Below, piece by piece: positions 23,071 to 32,268 of a stretch of DNA of 46,576 bases; the stretch's first letter is position 1, and every line of letters starts with the position of its first letter. Position numbers and translations under genes: made by a program. The notes beneath the pieces are model-generated. The model searched no databases. It saw nothing but the letters and a program-made list of their open reading frames with translations, and was not told the origin of the DNA. Source of the stretch: Lachnospiraceae bacterium (lineage in GTDB: Bacteria; Bacillota; Clostridia; Lachnospirales; Lachnospiraceae); the NCBI GenBank assembly GCA_017442585.1, contig JAFRZM010000019.1, forward strand, positions 1-46,576. The letters are read 5' to 3'.

Positions 23071-25404
23071 ATGAAGAAGAAACTTTTAGCCGTTCTTCTT
23101 GTTGCAACAATGGTACTTTCATTAGTAGCATGCGGCAAGGACAAAGGCGACAACCAGGGCAGCGGAAGCGGCTCAGGTAGCACATCAAAAGAGGGAAGCA
23201 AGTATACTTTCCATGACACAAACTCAACTGTTAACACATTCAGCCCTACTGATTGGCAGTTAAATAGTGAGAACGCAATCATTTCACCATGCTCAAGTGT
23301 TCTTTACGAGTTCTTTATCGATAAGGACGCTGCACAGGAATATGCAATCCTTCCTGAAATGGCAACAGCAATGCCTGAAGATGTTACTGCAGAGTATGCA
23401 GGTACATACGGTATCCCGGCTGACGCTACAGAAGGTTATGCTTGGAAGTGTACACTTCGTCAGGACCTTAAGTGGGATGACGGAACAGCTATCACAACTC
23501 ATGACTATGAGTACAGCTTACAGCAGTACTTAAACCCTGATATGAAGAACTATCGTTCAAACTCATATACAGATGGTACAGGTGCTATTTACAACGCTAA
23601 GCAGTATTATAAAGGTACATTCGGAAACGCAGCTGACCGCGGCAAGACAATTGCTGATATGGTTAAGGACGGAGACGGATGGAAGATCGACGGCCAGGAC
23701 GTATACTTCGGATGGGGTATGGAATGTGCTTGGTGCGGCAACAAGTCTTTAAAGTCTTATGCTGATTATCTTGATCCTGCAACTGTTGAGAAGTTTGATT
23801 CTTTAGCAGACGGCCAGGGTAAGATTCTCTTAACTCAGGAAGTTTATGACTTATTATTCGCTTTCACATCATCTGATGCATGGGGCAACGAGTCAGAAGA
23901 CGACCTTATCAACTACTTCTTCTATGATGATCCTACAGCAGTTGTTACTTGGGATCAGGTAGGATTCAAGGTTATCGATGATTATACAATGGTATTCATC
24001 ACATGCAACCAGTTAACAGAGTTCTACTTTATTTACAACGTATCAAGTCTTACTTTAGTTAAGGAAGACCTTTACGAAGCTAACAAGAAGGAAGTTGGTG
24101 GACTTATTAAGTCAAGCTACGGTACTTCTGTAGAAACATACGCATCATATGGTCCTTACAAGCTTGATTCTTATCAGGAAGGTAAGGCAATCCACATGAC
24201 AAGGAACGAGAATTGGTTTGGTTATTCAGATGGAAACCATGAAGGTATGTATCAGACAACTGATATCGATCTTCAGATCATCGATGACCATACAACAGTT
24301 CTTAACCTCTTCTTACAGGGTAAGTTAGACGCTGTTTCTTTAACAGCTGATGATATTCCTGATTATGGTACATCAGAGTACACAATCTATGCACCTGAAA
24401 GCTACACAGCTACATATGCATGGAACACAGATTTCGATACATTAAAGAGCCGTGAAGACAAGGCTAACAACGAGAACAAGACAATCTTCACATATCTTGA
24501 GTGGAGAAAAGCATTCTCATTAGCAATGGATAGAAACGACTTCTGTAAGCAGTGTACATCAGGTTATGAGCCTGCATACGGTATCGTTAACAACCTTTAC
24601 ACATATGATCCTGATACAATGGCTTCTTACAGAGCATCAGAGCCTGCTAAGCAGGCACTTTGCGAAGTTTATGGTGCTGACGATGTAAGCAAGTTATCAG
24701 GTTACGACGTTGATGCAGCTAGAGAGCTCCTTCAGCAGGCTTATGATAAGTGCTACGCTGATGGCAACATCGACGATGATGATATCGTAGTTGTTGATTA
24801 CCATATCTATGGTACAGAGACAATCTACCAGAGAATGGTTGACTTCTGCCAGAACGCTATGAGCAAGGCTGCAGAAGGAACATCTCTTGAAGGCAGAATT
24901 AAATTCAAACTTCTTGAAGATAAGGATTACTACAACTCAGCTAAGCGTGGTGAGTGCGACCTCATTCGTGAGAACTGGGGTGGTGCAGCAATGAACCCAT
25001 TCACAATGCTTGAGTGCTACTGTACATCAACATCTAATGAGTACGGTTTCGATTACAACAACTACACAGCAACAATCACAGTTAATGGCGAGACAAAGAC
25101 TCAGTCAGTTAACAAGTGGTATGATGAGTTAGTAAACGGACAGTATTCAGCAGCTGAACCGGAAATCAGATTAACAATCTTTGCCGGCGTTGAGAAGGCT
25201 CTTCTTCTTAACTACCATATCGCTCCTGTAGCAGCTTACACATCAGCTTCTATGGTATCACAGAGAATCGAGCTTCCTACAGATCACTATATCAACCAGT
25301 TACTTGGTTGGGGTACTTACTACAGAGATTATCATTACTCAATGGATGATGCTGAGTGGGAGAAGTACTGCAAGGATCAGAACAACGAGTTAACATACAA
25401 GTAA
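23071..25404 (+). CDS. oppA: Oligopeptide ABC transporter, substrate-binding lipoprotein
   Basis: 777 residues, longer than the usual 530-600 of this family. Lipobox LVAC with Cys21 after a signal sequence (MKKKLLAVLLVATMVLS). The mature part is preceded by a GSGSGSGSTSK-type linker and has the extended fold of family 5 binding proteins: SPTDWQLNSENAII, LRQDLKWDDGTAITTHDYEYSLQQ, and later YLEWRKAFSLAMDR. It holds peptides at the outer face for OppBC. AAGGAGG lies upstream. A stem-loop after the gene, before oppB, suggests that oppA is made in excess. Confidence 0.85.
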   Translation: MKKKLLAVLLVATMVLSLVACGKDKGDNQGSGSGSGSTSKEGSKYTFHDTNSTVNTFSPTDWQLNSENAIISPCSSVLYEFFIDKDAAQEYAILPEMATAMPEDVTAEYAGTYGIPADATEGYAWKCTLRQDLKWDDGTAITTHDYEYSLQQYLNPDMKNYRSNSYTDGTGAIYNAKQYYKGTFGNAADRGKTIADMVKDGDGWKIDGQDVYFGWGMECAWCGNKSLKSYADYLDPATVEKFDSLADGQGKILLTQEVYDLLFAFTSSDAWGNESEDDLINYFFYDDPTAVVTWDQVGFKVIDDYTMVFITCNQLTEFYFIYNVSSLTLVKEDLYEANKKEVGGLIKSSYGTSVETYASYGPYKLDSYQEGKAIHMTRNENWFGYSDGNHEGMYQTTDIDLQIIDDHTTVLNLFLQGKLDAVSLTADDIPDYGTSEYTIYAPESYTATYAWNTDFDTLKSREDKANNENKTIFTYLEWRKAFSLAMDRNDFCKQCTSGYEPAYGIVNNLYTYDPDTMASYRASEPAKQALCEVYGADDVSKLSGYDVDAARELLQQAYDKCYADGNIDDDDIVVVDYHIYGTETIYQRMVDFCQNAMSKAAEGTSLEGRIKFKLLEDKDYYNSAKRGECDLIRENWGGAAMNPFTMLECYCTSTSNEYGFDYNNYTATITVNGETKTQSVNKWYDELVNGQYSAAEPEIRLTIFAGVEKALLLNYHIAPVAAYTSASMVSQRIELPTDHYINQLLGWGTYYRDYHYSMDDAEWEKYCKDQNNELTYK

Positions 25405-25443
25405 ATTGATCTTGATTTAATTTATACGTAGTTAATTACTTAT

Positions 25444-25482
25444 TGCAGATGTGCGGTCGCGCTTGCGGCCGCATCACCTGCG
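25444..25482 (+). other. Stem-loop between oppA and oppB
   Basis: TGCGGTCGC and GCGGCCGCA around GCTT form a 9-bp GC-rich stem, extended by GCAG/CTGC on the flanks. There is no T tract directly after it. It fits an mRNA 3' stabiliser of oppA with partial termination. Confidence 0.65.
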
Positions 25483-25589
25483 ATATTTTAAGTTTTTATT
25501 TATTTTTGTTTTAGGATATTCAAAAAGACCCACACTTTTGGGAAGAACAGTATTTGTAACGATATATTTAATTTGATGGGAGAAGACAA

Positions 25590-26558
25590 ATGTTTAAATA
25601 TGTATTAAAACGTATTGGCTTGGCTATCATCAGTATGTTCATAATCATGACAATGCTCTTCGTGCTTGTTAAACTCCTTCCAAACCCGGTAGTAGTTACT
25701 ATGGGTAACCAGGGTAAGGCACTTGAAGAGATGCGTCGTGCTTGGGGATATTACGATCCGATTCCACAGCAGTACGTAGTTTTCTTAAAGAATGTATTCA
25801 CGAAATTTGACTGGGGCTTCTGCACAACTGTAGGTACTTTCTTACAGCCTGTTACAGAGTATTTGGCAACAAAGTTCCCATTCACTATCTATGTAAACGT
25901 ATTCGCAGTTGTAATATCAATTCCGGTTGGTGTTATCTTCGGTATTTTTGCAGCTATTTTCAAGAACAAATGGCAGGATCAGGTAATTAACGTATTTATT
26001 ATGTTATTCATCTCTGTTCCTTCATTCGTATATGCATTCCTTTTACAGTATATTGTTGGATTTAAGTTAAACCTTTGTCCGCTCGTATTAGATGCAGGCT
26101 ATGATTTCTTTTCATGGTCAATGTTCAGATCGGCTATTATGCCTATCTTAGCTTTATCGTTTGGTTCAATTGCAGGTTATATGCGTCTTATTCGTGCAGA
26201 GTTAACAGAAACTCTTACTACAGACTACATGCTCCTTGCAAGAACAAAGGGTCTTACAAGATGGCAGGCATCATTCAGACATGCTTTCCGTAACTCCCTT
26301 ATTCCAATCGTTCCGCGTTTCCTTGCCGATTTCATTTTCATCATCGGTGGTTCGCTTATCATTGAACAGATCTTCTCTGTTCCGGGAATTGGTAGAACAT
26401 ATCTTGCTTCCCTTAACTTGAAGGATTACAACGTATTTATGTGTCTTTCAATGTTCTACGTTGTTATCGGTCTTTCCGCCGGTATTTTATTTGACTTAAG
26501 CTATGGATTTATCGATCCTAGAATCCGTATGGGAGGAGGAAAGACAAATGAGCTCTAA
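25590..26558 (+). CDS. oppB: Oligopeptide ABC transporter, permease
   Basis: 322 residues. RIGLAIISMFIIMTMLFVLVK is the first membrane segment; about five more follow. The EAA-loop region LLARTKGLTRWQASFRHAFRN marks the contact with the ATPases. It forms the translocation path with OppC for peptides delivered by OppA. The 3' end overlaps the oppC start by 11 bp, so the two are translationally coupled. Confidence 0.9.
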   Translation: MFKYVLKRIGLAIISMFIIMTMLFVLVKLLPNPVVVTMGNQGKALEEMRRAWGYYDPIPQQYVVFLKNVFTKFDWGFCTTVGTFLQPVTEYLATKFPFTIYVNVFAVVISIPVGVIFGIFAAIFKNKWQDQVINVFIMLFISVPSFVYAFLLQYIVGFKLNLCPLVLDAGYDFFSWSMFRSAIMPILALSFGSIAGYMRLIRAELTETLTTDYMLLARTKGLTRWQASFRHAFRNSLIPIVPRFLADFIFIIGGSLIIEQIFSVPGIGRTYLASLNLKDYNVFMCLSMFYVVIGLSAGILFDLSYGFIDPRIRMGGGKTNEL

Positions 26559-28056
26559 TGAAATGAATATGGACAGAATTCCTGCTGAGAAGTTTGAGTT
26601 CGTCCAGTTAAATGATAAAATCCATGATAAGAGACTCGAGACAAAACCAGTTGGTTTCTTACAGGATGCTATGATCAGATTCTCACAGAACAGAGGATCT
26701 GTTGTATGTGCGATTATTCTTTTAATCCTTATACTTTACGCTATATTTGGACCGATCATCTCTAACTATTCAATTGATGAGAAGGACGGTTATTATCAGT
26801 ACGTGCTTCCGAAGATTTCAGATAAGTTTGACTTAGGCTTCTGGAACGGATGCTCAAAGAAAGAATTTACACAGGCGCAGTATGATATGCTTGATGCTAC
26901 TCCTGGTGCAGTTAGAAAGTTCCTTGGTACAGAAACTCGTATGATTGCTGCAAAGGAGCAGACAGTATACAAAGTTCTTGTTGACTCATATGCAAGAAGA
27001 GGTTACATTGAAGTTCTTCTTGATAAGTCACAGATCGCTAAAGCATTAAAGTATGAGCAGGAAACAGGAATCCAGTTATTCTATCCTGCAATCGACAGAG
27101 ATCAGATTGTATGTCAGCCATATAAGGCAGACCCTAATGCCTGGTTTAAGACAAACCAGAAGGGTATTGCTGAGCGTGACGCAGACGGCAATCTTATTCC
27201 TCTTTACTTAGAGGGCGAAGATGATTACATTAACGCTTCTTATGATGATAAGATTGATCGTGATCACAACCTCATCTACTTTAGAAAGATGCAGGGTGAC
27301 AACCAGTACCAGGCAAGAATCCTTTACTCCGATTGGTATTATTACAAGAATGGTAAGACAGCTTGCTTCTGGTTTGGCGCAGACGAATTTGGTTATGATA
27401 TCTTCACACGTCTTGGTGCAGGTGCAAGATTGTCATTCCTTCTTTCCATGACAGCAGCTATCGTTGACCTTATTATCGGTATCATCGTTGGTTCCTGCGA
27501 AGGTTACTACGGTGGATGGTTCGATCTTTTCATGGAGAGATTTAAAGAAATCATAAGCGAAGTACCTTCTGTAGTATTTATTACATTATTCCAGTTGTAC
27601 TTTGCTAAGAAGCATGGTTCACTCCTGGTATTCTGGGTAACACTCGTTGTCTTCGGATGGATGGGTGTATCAGGAACTGTCCGTGCACAGTTCTACAGAT
27701 TTAAGGGAATGGAATACGTTATGGCAGCACGTACACTTGGTGCTAAGGATAGTAGACTTATTTTCCGTCATATCCTTCCTAACGCGTCCGGATTTATTAT
27801 TACATCGTCAGTACTTCTTATCCCGAGCGTTATTTTCTCCGAGTCAACATATTCGTTCCTCGGTATCGTTAACCTTAACTCGAGATACTTAACATCTGTC
27901 GGTGCAATGCTTTCAAACGGACAGACAACCTTGACAACATATCCGCATTGTTTGTTCTTCCCGGCAATCTTCATTTCCATCTTGTTGATTTGCTTCAACA
28001 TCTTCGGTAATGGATTACGTGATGCATTCAACCCTGTACTTCGCGGTTCTAATTAG
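26548..28056 (+). CDS. oppC: Oligopeptide ABC transporter, permease with large extracytoplasmic insertion
   Basis: 502 residues, against about 300 in typical OppC. The start is MSSNEMNMDRIP, with GGGAGGAGG upstream; the longer frame from 26503 lies inside oppB. Membrane segment one is VVCAIILLILILYAIFGPII. Between it and ADEFGYDIFTRLGAGARLS, where family members read GTDxxGRD, lie about 200 extra residues, rich in K, D and Y, facing outside. The remaining membrane segments and AARTLGAKDSRLIFRHILPN follow as normal. The insertion may contact the enlarged OppA. Confidence 0.88.
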   Translation: MSSNEMNMDRIPAEKFEFVQLNDKIHDKRLETKPVGFLQDAMIRFSQNRGSVVCAIILLILILYAIFGPIISNYSIDEKDGYYQYVLPKISDKFDLGFWNGCSKKEFTQAQYDMLDATPGAVRKFLGTETRMIAAKEQTVYKVLVDSYARRGYIEVLLDKSQIAKALKYEQETGIQLFYPAIDRDQIVCQPYKADPNAWFKTNQKGIAERDADGNLIPLYLEGEDDYINASYDDKIDRDHNLIYFRKMQGDNQYQARILYSDWYYYKNGKTACFWFGADEFGYDIFTRLGAGARLSFLLSMTAAIVDLIIGIIVGSCEGYYGGWFDLFMERFKEIISEVPSVVFITLFQLYFAKKHGSLLVFWVTLVVFGWMGVSGTVRAQFYRFKGMEYVMAARTLGAKDSRLIFRHILPNASGFIITSSVLLIPSVIFSESTYSFLGIVNLNSRYLTSVGAMLSNGQTTLTTYPHCLFFPAIFISILLICFNIFGNGLRDAFNPVLRGSN

Positions 28057-28069
28057 TTAGGAGGATATC

Positions 28070-29731
28070 ATGAATAAAGTATTAGAAGTAAAAAACTTAC
28101 GCGTATCCTTCCGTACTAATGGTGGTACAGTTAAGGCCGTACGTGATATATCATTTGACCTTTACGAAGGCGAGACACTCGCTATCGTTGGTGAGTCAGG
28201 TTCAGGTAAGTCAGTTACAGCTAAGTCTATCTTAGGTATCAACGCTGCCAACACTATCCACGAAGGTGGAGAGATCATCTACAAGGGTGAAGACTTACTT
28301 AAATATTCAGAAGAAGATTTCAACAAGATTCGTGGTAACGAGATCTCAATGATCTTCCAGGATCCTTTATCATCACTTGACCCTATCATGAAGATAGGTA
28401 AGCAGATGACAGAGGCTACATTGCTTAACAACAAAGCAAGAAAGAAATATGCTAAGCGTGACTTAAAGTTCTATCATAAGAACCTTGAGAAGTACATGCA
28501 CGTAGCAGGTTGCTCATCTACAGACTTAAATGAAGCTAATATCGCTGCTGCATTAAAGGCTGCTAACGATGAGAAGATTGAAGCAAAGAAGAATGTCGTT
28601 TCTGAATTAAAGAGCGCACTTCCTATATACAGCAAGGATGTTCTTGATAAGAATGAGATCACATCAAATAATAAGCGCCTTATCAAGCTTGTAGAAGATT
28701 CAATTGACAGAGTATCTCTTCGTAAGAACTCTTCTGCATACACATTCAGAACATCTATGATTGTTAACGCAGAGCGTTACTTCTTAGGATTAAAGAGAAA
28801 TCCGAAGGAAGAAGCACGTGTTGCTAAAGAGACAGCTAAGTACAACGAGAAGATCGCAAAGAATAAGATTGCTCCGAAGGTTGTACCTGCTAACCTCGTA
28901 GACCTTGATATTACAAAGGGTAATATCGTACGTTGTATCAACCAGCTTATCGAGAGCTATGAAGATGAGCTTAGCGGTAAGATTACATTAGATTACAACG
29001 AAGAAGCTAAGAACATGATCGCGCATCTTAAGGACCTTGAAGAGGATGCTGCAAGAGTTATTACTAAGGCAGAAGCTAAGGAAATGGCTTTAAAGATCAT
29101 GTCTGACGTTGGTATTAAGAACCCTGAGGAGCGTTTCGAACAGTATCCTCACGAGTTCTCCGGCGGTATGAGACAGCGTATCGTTATCGCTATCGCTATT
29201 GCGGCTAACCCTGAAGTATTACTTTGCGATGAGCCTACAACAGCACTTGACGTTACAATCCAGTCTCAGATCCTTGAGCTTATTAACGAAGTTAAGGCAA
29301 AGAGAAACATCTCTGTACTTTTCATTACTCATGACTTAGGCGTTGTTGCTAACATGGCAGACAAGGTTGCAGTTATGTATGCAGGTAAGATCGTTGAGTA
29401 CGGTACAGTAGATGAGATCTTCTATGAGCCGAAGCATCCATATACATGGGCACTTCTTTCATCAATGCCGTCACTTGATACAAAGGAGAAGTTAGAGGCA
29501 ATTCCTGGTACTCCTCCTAACATGATCTACCCACCTGTTGGTGATGCGTTTGCAGATCGTAACAAGTACGCTATGAAGATCGACTTCGAGAAGCAGCCAC
29601 CTTTCTTCAAGGTATCAGATACACATTACGCAGCAACATGGTTATTACATCCGGATGCACCGAAGGTTGATGTTCCGAAGGTAATAACAGATCGTATTGA
29701 AAGAATGAAAGAAATGGGGGCTAATGTCTAA
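28070..29731 (+). CDS. oppD: Oligopeptide ABC transporter, ATPase with insertion after the Q-loop
   Basis: 553 residues, against about 330-350 in the family. Walker A GESGSGKS, Q-loop IFQDPLSSLDP (Q97), signature FSGGMRQR (Ser364), Walker B CDEPTTALD and H-loop THD are intact. Between the Q-loop and the signature there are about 267 residues, about 200 more than usual. The insertion runs from about residue 118 to 318 and is lysine- and glutamate-rich (for example KYNEKIAKNKIAPKVV). It would enlarge the helical domain that contacts the permease. The insertion is in frame and has no stop, so it looks real and not a frameshift. AGGAGG precedes the ATG. Confidence 0.88.
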   Translation: MNKVLEVKNLRVSFRTNGGTVKAVRDISFDLYEGETLAIVGESGSGKSVTAKSILGINAANTIHEGGEIIYKGEDLLKYSEEDFNKIRGNEISMIFQDPLSSLDPIMKIGKQMTEATLLNNKARKKYAKRDLKFYHKNLEKYMHVAGCSSTDLNEANIAAALKAANDEKIEAKKNVVSELKSALPIYSKDVLDKNEITSNNKRLIKLVEDSIDRVSLRKNSSAYTFRTSMIVNAERYFLGLKRNPKEEARVAKETAKYNEKIAKNKIAPKVVPANLVDLDITKGNIVRCINQLIESYEDELSGKITLDYNEEAKNMIAHLKDLEEDAARVITKAEAKEMALKIMSDVGIKNPEERFEQYPHEFSGGMRQRIVIAIAIAANPEVLLCDEPTTALDVTIQSQILELINEVKAKRNISVLFITHDLGVVANMADKVAVMYAGKIVEYGTVDEIFYEPKHPYTWALLSSMPSLDTKEKLEAIPGTPPNMIYPPVGDAFADRNKYAMKIDFEKQPPFFKVSDTHYAATWLLHPDAPKVDVPKVITDRIERMKEMGANV

Positions 29732-29733
29732 TC

Positions 29734-30954
29734 ATGGAAAATAATGAAAACATTTTGGAAGTACAGCATTTAAAGCAGTACTTCGGTAAACATGACTTTA
29801 AAGCAGTAGATGACGTAAGCTTCTCATTAAAGAAGGGTGAAGTTTTAGGTATAGTTGGTGAGTCCGGATGTGGTAAGACTACAACAGGACGTTCAATAAT
29901 AAAGCTTTTCCCTGCTACATCAGGAAATGTATACTTCAAGGGACAGAGAGTCGTTGCAGGTACTCGTATGTATGACGACGCTATTAGGGAAGAGAAAGAA
30001 GCTTCCAAGAAGCGTTGCGAAGAGCTTGCAAAGGCAGGTCGTCATGACGAAGTTGAGAAGGAAAAAGAGCATTTAAAGAAATTTATCGCAGAGCAGACAG
30101 AAGAGAAGAAGAAAGCTAAATACGAAGCTAAGCACTGCGTTAGATTATATCGTGAGCGCCGTGCTCGTGAGCTTAAGGATGAGTATGCAGCTAAGATATC
30201 TGCAGCTCCTGAAAGCGAGAAGAAGGCACTCGAGAAGGAACTCGATAAGAAGCTTGATGAAGTTTCAAAAGAGAATATCGTAACAAAGATGCAGATGATC
30301 TTCCAGGACCCTATCGCATCACTCGATCCTCGTATGACAATTCGCGAAATCATCGCTGAAGGTTTAAGAATTCAGGGTGTTCGCGATGAGAAGTACATTG
30401 ATGAGAGAGTATATGAGATGCTTGAGAAGGTTGGTCTTGTTCGTGAGCATGCAGGACGTTATCCTCATGAGTTCTCCGGCGGACAGAGACAGCGTATCGG
30501 TATTGCCCGTGCTATCGTTATGAATCCGGAATTAATCATCGCTGATGAGCCTGTATCGGCGTTAGACGTTTCTATTCAGGCTCAGGTTATTAACTTACTT
30601 AATGACCTTAGAGAAGAGATGGGCCTTACAATTATGTTCATCGCACATGACCTTTCTGTAGTTAAGTATTTCTCAGATCGTATCATGGTTATGTACTTCG
30701 GTAAGGTAGTTGAGATTGCTAAGTCTGACGACTTATTCGCTCATCCTTTCCATCCGTATACAAAGTCTCTTCTTTCAGCTATTCCGCTCGCAGATCCTAA
30801 CTACGAGAAGAAGAGAAAGCGTATCACATATAAGCCATCAGAGGCTCATGACTATTCAGTAGAAGGACCGACTTTAAGAGAAGTTCAGCCTGGTCACTTC
30901 GTAAGCTGCAATACAGTTGAGTTTGAGGCTATGAAGAAAGAATTAGGTATGTAA
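29734..30954 (+). CDS. oppF: Oligopeptide ABC transporter, ATPase with coiled-coil insertion before the Q-loop
   Basis: 406 residues, against about 310-330. Walker [11 protein letters not shown]-loop [11 protein letters not shown] (Q191), signature FSGGQRQR (Ser248), Walker [10 protein letters not shown] and H-loop AHD are intact. Walker A to the Q-loop is about 150 residues, roughly 100 more than normal. The extra part is highly charged and likely coiled coil ([17 protein letters not shown] and [18 protein letters not shown]). It is on the opposite side of the Q-loop from the OppD insertion. The stop codon shares a base with the start of the next gene. Confidence 0.88.
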   Translation: MENNENILEVQHLKQYFGKHDFKAVDDVSFSLKKGEVLGIVGESGCGKTTTGRSIIKLFPATSGNVYFKGQRVVAGTRMYDDAIREEKEASKKRCEELAKAGRHDEVEKEKEHLKKFIAEQTEEKKKAKYEAKHCVRLYRERRARELKDEYAAKISAAPESEKKALEKELDKKLDEVSKENIVTKMQMIFQDPIASLDPRMTIREIIAEGLRIQGVRDEKYIDERVYEMLEKVGLVREHAGRYPHEFSGGQRQRIGIARAIVMNPELIIADEPVSALDVSIQAQVINLLNDLREEMGLTIMFIAHDLSVVKYFSDRIMVMYFGKVVEIAKSDDLFAHPFHPYTKSLLSAIPLADPNYEKKRKRITYKPSEAHDYSVEGPTLREVQPGHFVSCNTVEFEAMKKELGM

Positions 30955-31400
30955 TGAAAGATTTAAAAGAAAAGAAAAAGCTCCCGCTTTGGGTGCCATA
31001 CCTTATAGCATTTGCTTTTTCGTTTGCAGCTGTTTACCTTGTATATCTTTTCCAGAAAGAGTATTATACGGATTCCGTACAGGATTTATATAAGATGCTT
31101 TCTAATGCCTTCTTCTTTGTGGGAGTAATGTTTACCGGATTCGGTGCACTTATTCTGATTTCTATGGCGGGAAACTTTATAGGTTTGGGATACTTGTTCC
31201 TAAATATAAAGGAAACATACTTTGGTTGGGTTCGTGGTAAGATGGAATATCAGAGAACCGATTACAAAGATTATAAGCTTGCCAAAGAAGCAAAAGAAGA
31301 AGAGAAAAGAAAAGAAGCAGGTAAGTGGCGCATACTTATAGTCGGTATTGTGAATATTATAATATCGATGGTCTTCTTGAAACTTTTCTATACTGTTTAA
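30954..31400 (+). CDS. Small membrane protein (DUF3899-like) at the end of the opp operon
   Basis: 148 residues, overlapping the oppF stop by one base. Three or four hydrophobic segments (WVPYLIAFAFSFAAVYLVYLF, FFFVGVMFTGFGALILISMAG, and ILIVGIVNIIISMVFLKLF) with a charged cytoplasmic region (YKLAKEAKEEEKRKEAGKW) before the last one. It resembles DUF3899 proteins in size and layout. The function is not known; it may help the enlarged Opp complex. Confidence 0.6.
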   Translation: MKDLKEKKKLPLWVPYLIAFAFSFAAVYLVYLFQKEYYTDSVQDLYKMLSNAFFFVGVMFTGFGALILISMAGNFIGLGYLFLNIKETYFGWVRGKMEYQRTDYKDYKLAKEAKEEEKRKEAGKWRILIVGIVNIIISMVFLKLFYTV

Positions 31401-31415
31401 TCAAAAGTGGACTAA

Positions 31416-31446
31416 GTCCGGACCTTTAAAGGGTCCGGACTTTTTT
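31416..31446 (+). terminator. Intrinsic terminator of the opp operon
   Basis: GTCCGGACC and GGTCCGGAC with a TTTAAAG loop, then TTTTTT. Confidence 0.92.
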
Positions 31447-31535
31447 ATTTGTAACGGAAAGTACGAAAAAACTTAAGAATTTAACGGATTTACGCTGTTG
31501 CTTTTAGCATATAAAGGTGTTAGAATGGAGATTGT

Positions 31536-31625
31536 CAGAGTAGGAATAGGCGCGTCAAGTGTCAATGGATGGGAAGTAGCCATTGAACGAAGGATTATCC
31601 GCGGTGCCTAGTCCGCATTCCACTG
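31536..31625 (+). promoter_or_regulatory. Tetrahydrofolate (THF) riboswitch
   Basis: The folT-type conserved core is recognisable: GGCGCGTCAAGTG, GGGAAGTAGCC, ACGAAGGA and CCGCGGTGCC. Stems fit: GGAAT/ATTCC (31543-31547 with 31617-31621), TAGGC/GCCTA (31547-31551 with 31606-31610) and TCAATGG/CCATTGA (31562-31568 with 31580-31586). It lies upstream of a folate-type ECF gene. A downstream switch region (31624-31663) offers two exclusive stems near the ribosome-binding site. Confidence 0.88.
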
Positions 31626-31680
31626 CCACATAAGACTCAAAGCTTCTTACGTGGCAAGCCACGAAAGGAGTTTTTTTATA

Positions 31681-32220
31681 ATGAAAAAGGTTAATGTGCG
31701 CATGATCGCTATGTGCGGCATGCTGATCGCACTCTATTTCGTCTTGGGACGATTAGGGTACATGTTGGACTTCCAGGCTGTTAAGGTCTCGTTTGAAGGA
31801 TTGCCTGTACTTATCGGAGGTTTGTTATTTGGACCGGGCGCAGGTATTGCAATCGGTGGTATAGGATCGTTTCTTACACAGGTTCTGGGTCCTTACGGTT
31901 TAACAGTTACAACACCGATTTGGATGGCACCGTATATTGTTTCAGGTTTATTTGCAGGAGTTTTTGCTTTAGTTAAGAAGTACAATTTCAAGCTTCGTGA
32001 TTACTGGATAGAAATAGCAATATATCAGGTTATTATAACAGCGATAAATACACTTGGACTTTACGTTGCGAGCCATATTGAAGGATGGTATCATCCGACA
32101 TTAATTACAGGTAACCTTTTGGTAAGACTTGTTATTATGGTGGTAATCATCGTAGTATACGGACTTATTGTACCGCCGTTACTTAAAGTAATTAAGAAGA
32201 TAGACCGAGTTAATGAATAA
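31681..32220 (+). CDS. folT: Folate-type ECF transporter S component
   Basis: 179 residues from the ATG with AAAGGAG upstream. About five hydrophobic segments. FEGLPVLIGGLLFGPGAG near residue 45 is the typical S-component signature in the folate family. With shared ECF ATPases and the T component, which lie elsewhere, it would take up folate. The THF riboswitch upstream supports folate as the substrate. An alternative, uptake of another pterin, is possible. Confidence 0.85.
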   Translation: MKKVNVRMIAMCGMLIALYFVLGRLGYMLDFQAVKVSFEGLPVLIGGLLFGPGAGIAIGGIGSFLTQVLGPYGLTVTTPIWMAPYIVSGLFAGVFALVKKYNFKLRDYWIEIAIYQVIITAINTLGLYVASHIEGWYHPTLITGNLLVRLVIMVVIIVVYGLIVPPLLKVIKKIDRVNE

Positions 32221-32268
32221 TATATTATATATAAATATATAACGGGAAACATGGGGGTGTATAGGATT

